Shown here piece by piece: positions 34,925 to 49,180 of a stretch of DNA of 64,000 nucleotides. Origin of the DNA: Eulemur rufifrons. Lineage: Eukaryota > Chordata > Mammalia > Primates > Lemuridae. The notes below the pieces were generated by a model, which saw only the letters and a list, made by a program, of their open reading frames with translations, searched no databases and had not been told where the DNA came from. The position numbers were made by a program, and so were the translations under genes. The stretch lies in contig NW_027182960.1 in assembly GCF_041146395.1 (NCBI RefSeq), positions 10,001 to 74,000 of the forward strand, read 5' to 3'. Position 1 is the stretch's first letter, and each line of letters starts with the position of its first letter.

Positions 34925-35127
34925 AATTCTCAGACTTCTTGCTATCTCAGAGTTTTAAAAGCCTACAATTCTCCAAAGCCATGCGTGAAAGCTGGCTCTG
35001 CCACAGTGTCCTGCATGAAACCCAGGAGCCCATACTCTGTGCACAATAGAGTGGGTTCCCGGGGACAATCACAGCCCCCTAACTCCCCCTGCTAGTGCTG
35101 ACAGGGCCCATGCCCTAAGCAAAAACC
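34925..35127 (-). repeat. Island A, Ac-like
   Basis: CAGAGTTTTAAAAGCCTACA, AAAGCCATGCGTGAAAGCTG, GCCACAGTGTCCTGCATGAA and CTAGTGCTGACAGGGCCCAT resemble subtype Ac. Confidence 0.83.
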
Positions 35128-35933
35128 CTGCACCTCACCCATAACCCTAACCCTGAACATAACACCTAACCCTGATGTTATTGTTCACCTTAACACGTAA
35201 ACCTCACTGTAACCCTAACTTTAACCCCTATCCTAATGTTATTGCATAACACTTACCCTAAGAACAAACCCTATCCCTTAATTCTAAGCCTAACTCCTAG
35301 CATAACCGTAACACTTAATCCCTAACCTTAATTCTAAACTGCTAAACATTACCTTCACCCTACAAACAACCCTAACACTAACCCTAACTCTAACCGCTAA
35401 CCCTAACCCTAACCATTACCCTGATCATAATCCTAACAATTAAACCTAACCCTAATTCTTAACCCTAACAAGAACCATTACCATAATGCCTAGACCTAAC
35501 CCTAACTGTAACCCTAACCCCTAACCCTAACCCTAACCGCTAATGCTAACCCTAACCCCGAACCCTAAACCTAACCCTAACCCTATCCCTTAAACCTATT
35601 ACTATCCCTAAACCATTACCCTAATCGCAACTGTTAACCCTCACTCTCACCCTTAACTTGGACCGAAACCCTAACCCTTAACCCTAACCTTAACCCTTAC
35701 TGCTAATCTTAAGCCTTCACCCTTTACCTTAATCCTATCTTGTAAGCCTAACCCTAACGCTGACCCCTAACCCACCTGAACATTAACCCTAAACCTAAAT
35801 CTAACGCTAGCCCCTTACAAAAACCTAACACCTAACCCCTGACACACTAATCCTAACTTCTAATTCCTAACCACTAAACTTCACTCAAACCCAAACCTCT
35901 AACCCCAAACACATAACCCTAACCATAACCCTA

Positions 35934-36120
35934 ATTCTCACACTTCCTTCGTTCTCAGAGTTGACCAAGCCTACAATAGAGCCATGCCACGAGTGAGAAG
36001 AGGCTCTGCCTGAGTCCTGCATGTAGGTCTGGGCCCAAGGCCCAAGTACGATGGTGTGGTGTTGAGGCGACCCAGTCTGCACCCTTCCCACCATAGATTA
36101 AACAGAGCATGTGCCCTTAA
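35934..36120 (-). repeat. Island B
   Basis: TTCTCACACTTCCTTCGTTC, TTGACCAAGCCTACAATAGA, TGCATGTAGGTCTGGGCCCA and GATGGTGTGGTGTTGAGGCG. Closest to the GACACCAC subtype at 25,909-29,590. Confidence 0.88.
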
Positions 36121-36632
36121 ACTAACCACTAAATCTAAGCCCTAACACTAAACCTAAATCCTAACCCTAAACCTCGGCCCTTATCCTAACGCCCAACAGT
36201 AACACTAAACACTCGCCCTAAACTTAACCCGTAACCCGAACCCCTAAATGTAACCCTAACCATGAACCCTAAACCTAACCCTAACCTCTAGCCATAACCA
36301 TAACACTTAACTCTAAACCTAAATGTTACACGAAGCCTTATTCCTAACCCTAAGCCCAACCCTAACCCTTAATCTTGAACCTTACCATTAACCCTCACAC
36401 TAACCCTTAACCCTAACCCTAATCCTAATCTTTAACCATAAAGCTAACACTGAAGCCTAACCCTGTGCCAAACGATAAAACCAAACCTTAACCCTAACCC
36501 TGAAACTTAACCATAACCGTAACTGTAACTGTTAAAAATAACACAAACCTTAAACCCTAACCCTTAACCCTAAGAGCCCACCCTAACACTAATCTTCCTC
36601 GCTAAACATTACCATAATCCTACCCCTAAATC

Positions 36633-36840
36633 TAATTGTCAGACTTCTTGCTTTCTCAGAGTTTAGAAAGCCTAAAATCCTCCCATGCCATGAGTAAAAG
36701 GGGGCTCTACCACTGTGTCCTGCATGAAACCCAGGAGCCCATATCCAGCGTATGATAGAGTGGGTTCCCGGGGACAATCCCATCCCCCTAACCCCAGCCC
36801 CCCGCCAAGTGCAGACAGGGCCTGTACGCTAAGTATAAAC
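36633..36840 (-). repeat. Island A, subtype Ab
   Basis: CATGAGTAAAAGGGGGCTCT, CCAGGAGCCCATATCCAGCG and GGGCCTGTACGCTAAGTATA. Ac follows 533 bp later, the HOR spacing. Unlike HOR copies, it keeps ACCACTGTGTCC, so the HOR form with GCAGCTCTCTCT is derived. Confidence 0.9.
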
Positions 36841-37165
36841 ACTACCCCTAACAGATAACCCTCACCCTGAATATAACACCTGACCCTGATCCTATTGCTC
36901 ACCTTAAAACATAAACCTCCCCGTAACCCTAACTTATCCCCTTATCTTAACCTTAATGCATAACACCCTGAGAAGAAGCCCCATCCCATAATTCTAATCC
37001 TAATCCCCAGCCATAACCATAAGACCTCATCCCTAATTCTAAAATGCCAACCCTAAACTTCACCCTACAAACAACCCTAACCCTAACCCTAACCTCTAAC
37101 CCTAAGCCCTCACCCTATCACTAATCTTCATCCCTAAACCGTACCGTAATCCTAACCCGAAATCT

Positions 37166-37367
37166 AATTCTCAGACTTCTTGCTTTCTCAGAGTTTTGAA
37201 AGCCTACAATCCTACTAAGCCATGCATGAAAGCCCGCTCTGCCACAGTGTCCTGCAAGAAACCCAGAGGCCCATACACAGCGTACGATAGAGTGGGTTCC
37301 CAGCGACCACAACCGACCCCTAACTTCGATTCATAGGGCATACAGGGCCCATGCCCTAAGCATAAAC
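37166..37367 (-). repeat. Island A, subtype Ac
   Basis: GAGTTTTGAAAGCCTACAAT, CTACTAAGCCATGCATGAAA, GGCCCATACACAGCGTACGA and ACAGGGCCCATGCCCTAAG. The CTCCTAGTGC word of other Ac copies is changed here to TTCATAGGGC. Confidence 0.88.
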
Positions 37368-38149
37368 ACTACCCCTCACCCATAACCCTAACCCAGAACA
37401 TAACACCTAACCCTGATCCTACTGCTCACCTTAACACGTAAACCTCACCGTAACCCTAATTTTAACCCCATATCGTAACGTTAATGCATGACACCCTGAG
37501 AACAAGCCCTATACTGTAATTCTAACCCTAACTCCTAGCCATAACCATAACACCTAATCTCTAATTCTGAAACACCAACCCTAACCTTAACCCTACCAAC
37601 AACACTAACACTAACCCTAACCCCTTACCCTAACCCTACGCCTAAAAATAACCGTAACCGTTGATCCTTAGTCATAACCCCTAACCTTAACCCTAACCCT
37701 TAACCCTAATCCCAATCCTAACCATTAAACATAACCCCAACTCTTAACCCTAACTCTAACCTTTACCTTAATGCCTAGAGTTCTAACCCCAACACTGACC
37801 TACAGTTAGAAGTAACACAAACCCATAATGCTAACCTTAAACCTGAACAATAAACCTAATCCTTAACCATAACATCCTAACCCTAACCCTAACCCTTAAC
37901 CCTGACCCTAACCCTAAACCTTAACCCTAACCCTGAACCCTAACCCTAAGCCTACCCTTAACCCTAACCCTATCCATTAACCCTAACCGCTAACGATAAC
38001 ACTAACCCCAACCCTAAACCTACCCCTGGCCCCCTAACCCAGAATTCACACCGAACCCGTAACACTAACTCTACCCCTAACCACTAGCACCTAACCATGA
38101 CTCGAAACCTAACCCCTAACTCGAAACACCTAACCCCAACCCTAACCTT

Positions 38150-38340
38150 AATTCTCACACTACTTCCGTTCCCAGAGTGAAGCAAGCCTACAATACAGCA
38201 ATGCCATGTGTGAGATGAGGCTCCGCCTGAGTCCTGCATGTAGGTCTTGTCCCAGGGCCGAGGGAATGATGTTGTGCTTTCGTGGTGACTCCGACCGCAC
38301 CCCTCTCACCGTAGATTAACCAGGTCCTGTGCCCTTAAAC
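38150..38340 (-). repeat. Island B, start of the HOR type
   Basis: TTCTCACACTACTTCCGTTC, GAGTGAAGCAAGCCTACAAT, GGAATGATGTTGTGCTTTCG and GATTAACCAGGTCCTGTGCC. Same subtype as the B in every 3.43-kb copy, so Ab-Ac-B at 36,633-38,340 is a diverged HOR unit just outside the regular array. Confidence 0.9.
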
Positions 38341-38862
38341 TGACCGCTAAATCTAAGCCCTACCACCAACCCTAACCTCTGACCGTGAACCTAAGCCCCG
38401 AGCCTAAAGCCCAACACTAACTCTAAACACTTACCCTAAACCTAATCCCTAACCCTAATGCTAACCCCTAAACGTAACCCTAACCGTGGACAGTAAACCT
38501 AACCCTAACCTCTAACACAAACCCTAACACATAACTCTAAACCTAAAACTAAACCTAACCCTTAACCCTAAACCTAAACCCTAACCCTAACCCTTAACCT
38601 TAATCTTAACCGTTAACTCTCATGCTAACCTTTAATCCTAACCCTAATCCTAATCTTCAACCCTAAACCGAACACAACCCTAACCCTGTACCAAACCCTG
38701 ACCCCTCATCTTAACCCTATCCGCAAACCTCAACCCCAAAACGAACTGTAACCGTTAAACCTAACAGTAACCTTAAACCGTAACCCTAATCTGTAACCCT
38801 ATCCCCTAACCATAACACTACACTTCATCCTGAACCCTAACCATAATCCTAACCCTAAATCT

Positions 38863-41800
38863 AATTCTCAGACTTCTTGCTTTCTTAGAGTTTAGAAAGC
38901 CTGCAATCCTCCATGCCATGTGTGACAGGAGGCTCTACCACTGTGTCCTGCATGAAATCCACGGGCCCATACCCAGAGTCCGATACAGTGGGTTCCCGGT
39001 GACAATCCCAGCCCCCTAACCTCCCCCCAGCCTAATGCCGACAGGGCCCGTGCGCTAAGCATAAATGATACCTTTAACAGATAACCCTAACCCTGAACAT
39101 GGCACCTAACCCTGTTCCTATTTCTCCCCTTAACACGTAAACCTCACCGTGAGCCTAACTTTAACCTCTTAACGTAACGTTAATGCATAACCCATTCCCT
39201 GAGAACATCCCCTATCCCATAATTCTAGCCCTATCTCCTAGTCATCACTGTAACACCTAATCCCTAACCCTAATTCTCCACCGCTAAGCCTAACCGTAAC
39301 GCTGCCTACAACCCTAACACTGACAGGAACCCTTAGTTCTAACCCCAACGCTATGCCTAACAAAAGCCCTAACACTTCACCCTTCACCCTAACCCCTGAG
39401 CATTACCCTAACCTTTAACCGTAATCCTAATCCTAACCATTAAACCTAACCCTAGCTCTTAAAGCTAACCCTAAACCTTACCCTCACGACTAGACCTAAC
39501 CCTGACACTAACCTAACACCTAACCCTAACCATAACCCCTAAAGCTAACCCTAACCCTGAACCCTAAACCTAACCCTAACACTGAACCTTCACTATATCC
39601 CTAAACCCTAAGCCTAATCCTAACTGTTAACCCTCACCCTAACACTTAAACTGGACCATAACACTAAACATTAACCCTAACACTAAACTTTAACCCTAAC
39701 CATAAGCCCAACACTTAACCCTAATCCTATCCCCTAACCCTAAGCCCTAACCCTAAACCTAACCCTAACCCCAATCCTAACCCTTAATCTTGACCCTTAC
39801 CATTAACCCTCACACTAACCCTAATCCTAATCTTTAACCATAAAGCTAACACTGAAGCCTAACCCTGTGCCAAACGCTAAACCCAAACCTTAACCCTAAC
39901 CCTGAAACTTAACCATAAACCTAACTGTAACTGTTACACCTAACACTAACCTCTAACCCTAACCCCTAACCCTAAGACCCCACCTTAACACTAACCCTAA
40001 CCCTAAACATTATCATAATCCTACCCCTAAATCTAATTCTCGGACTTCTTGCTTTCTTAGAGTTTAGAAAGCCTAAAATCCTCCCATGCCATGAGTAAAA
40101 GGGGGCTCTGCAGCTCTCTCTTGCATGAAACCAGGAGCCCATACCTAGCGTATGATAGAGTGGGTTCCCGGGGACAATCCCATCCCCCTAACCCCAGCCC
40201 CCCGCCCAGTGCAGACAGGGCCTGTACGCTAAGTATAAACACTACCCCTAACAGATAACCCTCACCCTGAACATAGCACCTGACCCTGATCCTATTGCTC
40301 ACCTTAAAACATAAACCTCCCCGTAACCCTAACTTATCCCCTTATCTTAACCTTAATGCATAACACCCTGAGAAGAAGCCCTATCCCATAATTCTAATCC
40401 TAACCCCTAGCCATAACCGTAACACCTCATCCCTAATTCTAAAATGCCAACCCTAACCTTCACCCTACCAACAACCTTAACCCTAACCCTAACCCTAACC
40501 CCTAACCCTAAGCCCTCACCCTATCGCTAATCTTCATCCCTAAACCGTACCGTAATCCTAACCCTAAATCTAATTCTCAGACTTGCTTTCTCAGAGTTTT
40601 GAAAGCCTACAATCCTACTAAGCCATGCATGAAAGCCCGCTCTGCCACAGTGTCCTGCATGAAACCCAGAGGCCCATACACTGCGTACGATAGAGTGGGC
40701 TCCCAGCGACCATCACAGACCCCTAACTTCGCCTCCTAGTGCATACAGGGCCCGTGCCCTAAGCATAAACCCTACCCCACACCCATAACCCTAACCCAGA
40801 ACATAACACCTAACCCTGATCCTACTGCTCACCTTAACACGTAAACCTCACCCTAACCCTAACTTAACCCCTTATCTTAACGATAATGCATGACACCCTG
40901 AGAACAAGCCCTATACCGTAATTCTAACCCTAACTCCTAGCCGTAACCATAACACCTAATCCCTAATTCTGAAACGCCAACCCTAACCTTAACCCTACCA
41001 ACAACACTAACACTAACCCTAAAACCCTTACCCTAACCCTACGCCTAAAAATAACCCTAACCATTGATCCTTAGTCATAACCCCTAAAGCTTAACCCTAA
41101 CCCTTAACGCTAATCCCAATCCTAACCATTAAACATAACCCTACTTAACCCTAACCCTAACCTATACGCTAATGCCTAGAGATCTAACCCCAACACTGAC
41201 CTACAGTTAACACTAACCCTAACCCCTAATCCTAACCTTAAACCTGAACCATAAACCTAACCCTTAACCCTAACCCTATTCCTAACCCCCTAACCCTAAC
41301 CCTAACTGTTAAGCCTCACCCTAACCCTTAACCCTGACTCTAACCCTAAACCTTAACCCTAACCCTGAACCCTAACCCTAAGCCTAACCCTTAACCCTAA
41401 CCCTATCCCTTAACCCTAACCCCTAACCCTAACGCTAACCCCAACCCTAAACCTAACCCTGGCCCCCAACCCAGACTTAACACCTAACCCCTAACACTAA
41501 CTCTAAACCTAACCACTAATCCCTAGCACCTGACCCTGACTCGAAACCTAACCCCTAACTCGAAACCCCTAACCCCAAACCTAACCCTAATTCTCACACT
41601 ACTTCCATTCCCAGAGTGAAGCAAGCCTACAATACAGCCATGCCATGTGTGAGATGAGGCTCTGCCTGAGTCCTGCATGTAGGTTTTGTCCCAAGGCCCA
41701 GGGAATGATGTTGTGCTTTTGTGGTGACTCCGACCACACCCCTCTCACCGTAGATTAACCAGGTCCTGTGCCCTTAAACTGACCGCTAAATCTAAGCCCT

Positions 41801-42301
41801 ACCACCAACCCTAACCTCTGACCCTGAACCTAAGCCCCGAGCCTAAAGCCCAACACTAACTCTAAACCCTTACCCTAAACCAAATCCCTAACTCTAATGC
41901 TAACCCCTAAACGTAACCCTAACCGTGAACAGTAAACCTAACCCTAACCTCTAACACAAACCCTAACACATAACTCTAAACCTAAAACTAACCCTAACCC
42001 TTAACCCTAAACCTAAACCCTAACCCTAACCCTTAACCTTAATCTTAACCGTTAACTCTCATGCTAACCTTTAATCCTAACCCTAATCCTAATCTTCAAC
42101 CCTAAACCGAACACAACCCTAACCCTGTACCAAACCCTGACCCCTCATCTTAACCCTATCCGCAAACCTCAACCCCAAAACGAACTGTAACCGTTAAACC
42201 TAACAGTAACCTTAAACCGTAACCCTAATCTGTAACCCTATCCCCTCACCATAACACTACACTTCATCCTGAACCCTAACCATAATCCTAACCCTAAATC
42301 T
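38863..42301 (-). repeat. HOR copy 1
   Basis: Islands: Aa 38,863-39,066, Ab 40,035-40,240, Ac 40,572-40,770, B 41,590-41,780. The Aa has CCTCCATGCC (one C fewer than copies 2-5), shared with copies 7 and 8. The spacer before copy 2 has CCAAATCCCTAACTCTAATG, shared only with copy 4. Confidence 0.94.
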
Positions 42302-45300
42302 AATTCTCAGACTTCTTGCTTTCTTAGAGTTTAGAAAGCCTGCAATCCTCCCGTGCCATGTGTGAAAGGAGGCTCTGCCACTGTGTCCTGCATGAAATCC
42401 ACGGGCCCATACCCAGAGTCCGATACAGTGGGTTCCCGGTGACAATCCCAGCCCCCTAACCTCCCCCCAGCCTAATGCCGACAGGGCCCGTGCGCTAAGC
42501 ATAAATGATACCTTTAACAGATAACCCTACCCCTGAACATGGCACCTAACCCTGTTCCTATTTCTCCCCTTAACACGTAAACCTCACCGTGAGCCTAACT
42601 TTAACCTCTTAACGTAACGTTAATGCATAACCCATTCCCTGAGAACATCCCCTATCCCATAATTCTAACCCTATCTCCTAGTCATCACTGTAACACCTAA
42701 TCCCTAACCCTAATTCTCCACCGCTAAGCCTAACCGTAACGCTGCCTACAACCCTAACACTGACAGGAACCCTTAGTTCTAACCCCAACGCTATGCCTAA
42801 CAAAAGCCCTAACCCTTCACCCTTCACCCTAACCCCTGAGCATTACCCTAACCTTTAACCGTAATCCTAATCCTAACCATTAAACCTAACCCTAGCTCTT
42901 AAAGCTAACCCTAAACCTTACCCTCACGACTAGACCTAACCCTGACACTAACCTAACACCTAACCCTAACCATAACCCCTAAAGCTAACCCTAACCTGAA
43001 CCCTAAACCTAACCCTAACACTGAACCTTCACTATATCCCTAACCCCTAAGCCTAATCCTAACTGTTAACCCTCACCCTAACACTTAAACTGGACCATAA
43101 CACTAAACATTAACCCTAACACTAAACTTTAACCCTAACCATAAGCCCAACACTTAACCCTAATCCTATCCCCTAATCCTAAGCCCTAACCCTAAACCTA
43201 ACCCTAACCCCAACCCTAACCCTTAATCTTGACCCTTACCATTAACCCTCACACTAACCCTAATCCTAATCTTTAACCATAAAGCTAACACTGAAGCCTA
43301 ACCCTGTGCCAAACGCTAAACCCAAACCTTAACCCTAACCCTGAAACTTAACCATAAACCTAACTGTAACTGTTACACCTAACACTAACCTCTAACCCTA
43401 ACCCCTAACCCTAAGACCCCACCTTAACACTAACCCTAACCCTAAACATTATCATAATCCTACCCCTAAATCTAATTCTCGGACTTCTTGCTTTCTTAGA
43501 GTTTAGAAAGCCTAAAATCCTCCCATGCCATGAGTAAAAGGGGGCTCTGCAGCTCTCTCTTGCATGAAACCAGGAGCCCATACCTAGCGTATGATAGAGT
43601 GGGTTCCCGGGGACAATCCCATCCCCCTCACCCCAGCCCCCCGCCCAGTGCAGACAGGGCCTGTACGCTAAGTGTAAACACTACCCCTAACAGATAACCC
43701 TCACCCTGAACATAGCACCTGACCCTGATCCTATTGCTCACCTTAAAACATAAACCTCCCCGTAACCCTAACTTATCCCCTTATCTTAACCTTAATGCAT
43801 AACACCCTGAGAAGAAGCCCTATCCCATAATTCTAATCCTAACCCCTAGCCATAACCGTAACACCTCATCCCTAATTCTAAAATGCCAACCCTAACCTTC
43901 ACCCTACCAACAACCCTAACCCTAACCCTAACCCCTAACCCTAAGCCCTCACCCTATCGCTAATCTTCATCCCTAAACCGTACCGTAATCCTAACCCGTA
44001 ATCTAATTCTCAGACTTGCTTTCTCAGAGTTTTGAAAGCCTACAATCCTACTAAGCCATGCATGAAAGCCCGCTCTGCCACAGTGTCCTGCATGAAACCC
44101 AGAGGCCCATACACTGCGTACGATAGAGTGGGCTCCCAGCGACCATCACAGACCCCTAACTTCGCCTCCTAGTGCATACAGGGCCCGTGCCCTAAGCATA
44201 AACCCTACCCCACACCCATAACCCTAACCCAGAACATAACACCTAACCCTGATCCTACTGCTCACCTTAACACGTAAACCTCACCCTAACCCTAACTTAA
44301 CCCCTTATCTTAACGATAATGCATGACACCCTGAGAACAAGCCCTATACCGTAATTCTAACCCTAACTCCTAGCCGTAACCATAACACCTAATCCCTAAT
44401 TCTGAAACGCCAACCCTAACCTTAACCCTACCAACAACACTAACAGTAACCCTAAAACCCTTACCCTAACCCTACGCCTAAAAATAACCCTAACCATTGA
44501 TCCTTAGTCATAACCCCTAAAGCTTAACCCTAACCCTTAACGCTAATCCCAATCCTAACCATTAAACATAACCCTACTTAACCCTAACCCTAACCTATAC
44601 GCTAATGCCTAGAGATCTAACCCCAACACTGACCTACAGTTAACACTAACCCTAACCCCTAATCCTAACCTTAAACCTGAACCATAAACCTAACCCTTAA
44701 CCCTAACCCTATTCCTAACCCCCTAACCCTAACCCTAACTGTTAAGCCTCACCCTAACCCTTAACCCTGACTCTAACCCTAAACCTTAACCCTAACCCTG
44801 AACCCTAACCCTAAGCCTAACCCTTAACCCTAACCCTATCCCTTAACCCTAACCCCTAACCCTAACGCTAACCCCAACCCTAAACCTAACCCTGGCCCCC
44901 AACCCAGACTTAACACCTAACCCCTAACACTAACTCTAAACCTAACCACTAATCCCTAGCACCTGACCCTGACTCGAAACCTAACCCCTAACTCGAAACC
45001 CCTAACCCCAAACCTAACCCTAATTCTCACACTACTTCCATTCCCAGAGTGAAGCAAGCCTACAATACAGCCATGCCATGTGTGAGATGAGGCTCTGCCT
45101 GAGTCCTGCATGTAGGTTTTGTCCCAAGGCCCAGGGAATGATGTTGTGCTTTTGTGGTGACTCCGACCACACCCCTCTCACCGTAGATTAACCAGGTCCT
45201 GTGCCCTTAAACTGACCGCTAAATCTAAGCCCTACCACCAACCCTAACCTCTGACCCTGAACCTAAGCCCCGAGCTTAAAGCCCAACACTAACTCTAAAC

Positions 45301-45734
45301 ACTTACCCTAAACCTAATCCCTAACCCTAATGCTAACCCCTAAACGTAACTCTAACCACGAACAGTAAACCTAACCCTAACCTCTAACACAAACCCTAAC
45401 ACATAACTCTAACCCTAAAACTAACCCTAACCCTTAACCCTAAACCTAAACCCTAACCCTAACCCTTAACCTTAATCTTAACCGTTAACTCTCATGCTAA
45501 CCTTTAATCCTAACCCTAATCCTAATCTTCAACCCTAAACCGAACTCAACCCTAACCCTGTACCAAACCCTGACCCCTCATCTTAACCGTATCTGCAAAC
45601 CTCAACCCCAAAACGAACTGTAACCGTTAAACCTAACAGTAACCTTAAACCGTAACCCTAATCTGTAACCCTATCCCCTCACCGTAACACTACACTTCAT
45701 CCTGAACCCTAACCATAATCCTAACCCTAAATGT
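42302..45734 (-). repeat. HOR copy 2
   Basis: Islands: Aa 42,302-42,505, Ab 43,473-43,680, Ac 44,005-44,202, B 45,022-45,212. The Ab has CCCCCTCACCCCAGCC and AAGTGTAAACAC variants. A short perfect CCCTAA run precedes Ac near 43,914-43,931, as in the other copies. Confidence 0.94.
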
Positions 45735-48700
45735 AATTCTCAGACTTCTTGCTTTCTTAGAGTTTAGAAAGCCTGCAATCCTCCCGTGCCATGTGTGAAA
45801 GGAGGCTCTACCACTGTGTCCAGTATGAAATCCACGGGCCCATACCCAGAGTCCGATACAGTGGGTTCCCGGTGACAATCCCAGCCCCCTAACCTCCCCC
45901 CAGCCTAATGCCGACAGGGCCCGTGCGCTAAGCATAAATGATACCTTTAACAGATAACCCTAACCCTGAACATGGCACCTAACCCTGTTCCTATTTCTCC
46001 CCTTAACACGTAAACCTCACCGTGAGCCTAACTTTAACCTCTTAACGTAACGTTAATGCATAACCCATTCCCTGAGAACATCCCCTATCCCATAATTCTA
46101 ACCCTATCTCCTAGTCATCACTGTAACACCTAATCCCTAACCCTAATTCTCCACCGCTAAGCCTAACCGTAACGCTGCCTACAACCCTAACACTGACAGG
46201 AACCCTTAGTTCTAACCCCAACGCTATGCCTAACAAAAGCCCTAACCCTTCACCCTTCACCCTAACCCCTGAGCATTACCCTAACCTTTAACCGTAATCC
46301 TAATCCTAACCATTAAACCTAACCCTAGCTCTTAAAGCTAACCCTAAACCTTACCCTCACGACTAGACCTAACCCTGACACTAACCTAACACCTAACCCT
46401 AACCATAACCCCTAAAGCTAACCCTAACCCTGAACCCTAAACCTAACCCTAACACTGAACCTTCACTATATCCCTAACCCCTAAGCCTAATCCTAACTGT
46501 TAACCCTCACCCTAACACTTAAACTGGACCATAACACTAAACATTAACCCTAACACTAAACTTTAACCCTAACCATAAGCCCAACACTTAACCCTAATCC
46601 TATCCCTTAACCCTAAGCCTAACCCTAAGCCCTAATCCTAAACCTAACCCTAACCCCAACCCTAACCCTTAATCTTGACCCTTACCATTAACCCTCACAC
46701 TAACCCTAATCCTAATCTTTAACCATAAAGCTAACACTGAAGCCTAACCCTGTGCCAAACGCTAAACCCAAATCTTAACCCTAACCCTGAAACTTAACCA
46801 TAAACCTAACTGTAACTGTTACACCTAACACTAACCTCTAACCCTAACCCCTAACCCTAAGACCCCACCTTAACACTAACCCTAACCCTAAACATTATCA
46901 TAATCCTACCCCTAAATCTAATTCTCGGACTTCTTGCTTTCTTAGAGTTTAGAAAGCCTAAAATCCTCCCATGCCATGAGTAAAAGGGGGCTCTGCAGCT
47001 CTCTCTTGCATGAAACCAGGAGCCCATACCTAGCGTATGATAGAGTGGGTTCCCGGGGACAATCCCATCCCCCTAACCCCAGCCCCCCGCCCAGTGCAGA
47101 CAGGGCCTGTACGCTAAGTGTAAACACTACCCCTAACAGATAACCCTCACCCTGAACATAGCACCTGACCCTGATCCTATTGCTCACCTTAAAACATAAA
47201 CCTCCCCGTAACCCTAACTTATCCCCTTATCTTAACCTTAATGCATAACACCCTGAGAAGAAGCCCTATCCCATAATTCTAATCCTAACCCCTAGCCATA
47301 ACCGTAACACCTCATCCCTAATTCTAAAATGCCAACCCTAACCTTCACCCTACCAACAACCCTAACCCTAACCCTAACCCCTAACCCTAAGCCCTCACCC
47401 TATCGCTAATCTTCATCCCTAAACCGTACCGTAATCCTAACCCGTAATCTAATTCTCAGACTTGCTTTCTCAGAGTTTTGAAAGCCTACAATCCTACTAA
47501 GCCATGCATGAAAGCCCGCTCTGCCACAGTGTCCTGCATGAAACCCAGAGGCCCATACACTGCGTACGATAGAGTGGGCTCCCAGCGACCATCACAGACC
47601 CCTAACTTCGCCTCCTAGTGCATACAGGGCCCGTGCCCTAAGCATAAACCCTACCCCACACCCATAACCCTAACCCAGAACATAACACCTAACCCTGATC
47701 CTACTGCTCACCTTAACACGTAAACCTCACCCTAACCCTAACTTAACCCCTTATCTTAACGATAATGCATGACACCCTGAGAACAAGCCCTATACCGTAA
47801 TTCTAACCCTAACTCCTAGCCGTAACCATAACACCTAATCCCTAATTCTGAAACGCCAACCCTAACCTTAACCCTACCAACAACACTAACACTAACCCTA
47901 AAACCCTTACCCTAACCCTACGCCTAAAAATAACCCTAACCATTGATCCTTAGTCATAACCCCTAAAGCTTAACCCTAACCCTTAACGCTAATCCCAATC
48001 CTAACCATTAAACATAACCCTACTTAACCCTAACCCTAACCTATACGCTAATGCCTAGAGATCTAACCCCAACACTGACCTACAGTTAACACTAACCCTA
48101 ACCCCTAATCCTAACCTTAAACCTGAACCATAAACCTAACCCTTAACCCTAACCCTATTCCTAACCCCCTAACCCTAACCCTAACTGTTAAGCCTCACCC
48201 TAACCCTTAACCCTGACTCTAACCCTAAACCTTAACCCTAACCCTGAACCCTAACCCTAAGCCTAACCCTTAACCCTAACCCTATCCCTTAACCCTAACC
48301 CCTAACCCTAACGCTAACCCCAACCCTAAACCTAACCCTGGCCCCCAACCCAGACTTAACACCTAACCCCTAACACTAACTCTAAACCTAACCACTAATC
48401 CCTAGCACCTGACCCTGACTCGAAACCTAACCCCTAACTCGAAACCCCTAACCCCAAACCTAACCCTAATTCTCACACTACTTCCATTCCCAGAGTGAAG
48501 CAAGCCTACAATACAGCCATGCCATGTGTGAGATGAGGCTCTGCCTGAGTCCTGCATGTAGGTTTTGTCCCAAGGCCCAGGGAATGATGTTGTGCTTTTG
48601 TGGTGACTCCGACCACACCCCTCTCACCGTAGATTAACCAGGTCCTGTGCCCTTAAACTGACCGCTAAATCTAAGCCCTACCACCAACCCTAACCTCTGA

Positions 48701-49180
48701 CCCTGAACCTAAGCCCCGAGCCTAAAGCCCAACACTAACTCTAAACACTTACCCTAAACCTAATCCCTAACCCTAATGCTAACCCCTAAACGTAACTCTA
48801 ACCACGAACAGTAAACCTAACCCTAACCTCTAACACAAACCCTAACACATAACTCTAACCCTAAAACTAACCCTAACCCTTAACCCTAAACCTAAACCCT
48901 AACCCTAACCCTTAACCTTAATCTTAACCGTTAACTCTCATGCTAACCTTTAATCCTAACCCTAATCCTAATCTTCAACCCTAAACCGAACACAACCCTA
49001 ACCCTGTACCAAACCCTGACCCCTCATCTTAACCGTATCTGCAAACCTCAACCCCAAAACGAACTGTAACCGTTAAACCTAACAGTAACCTTAAACCGTA
49101 ACCCTAATCTGTAACCCTATCCCCTCACCGTAACACTACACTTCATCCTGAACCCTAACCATAATCCTAACCCTAAATGT
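45735..49180 (-). repeat. HOR copy 3
   Basis: Islands: Aa 45,735-45,938, Ab 46,918-47,125, Ac 47,450-47,648, B 48,468-48,658. Private or shared variants: GTGTCCAGTATGAAATCC in Aa, and a ~12-bp longer spacer near 46,608-46,640 (CTAAGCCTAACCCTAAGCCC) shared only with copy 4. Confidence 0.94.

Larger units (their letters stand above)
31131..38862 (-). repeat. Divergent CCCTAA-orientation array with A and B islands
   Basis: Degenerate CCCTAA repeats with five A and three complete B islands and one B fragment. The A-B composition resembles the inverted 3.43-kb HOR, but spacings vary and sequences differ more from each other. This looks like the older edge of the homogeneous array to its right. 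Spacers contain nothing but variant hexamers. Confidence 0.92.
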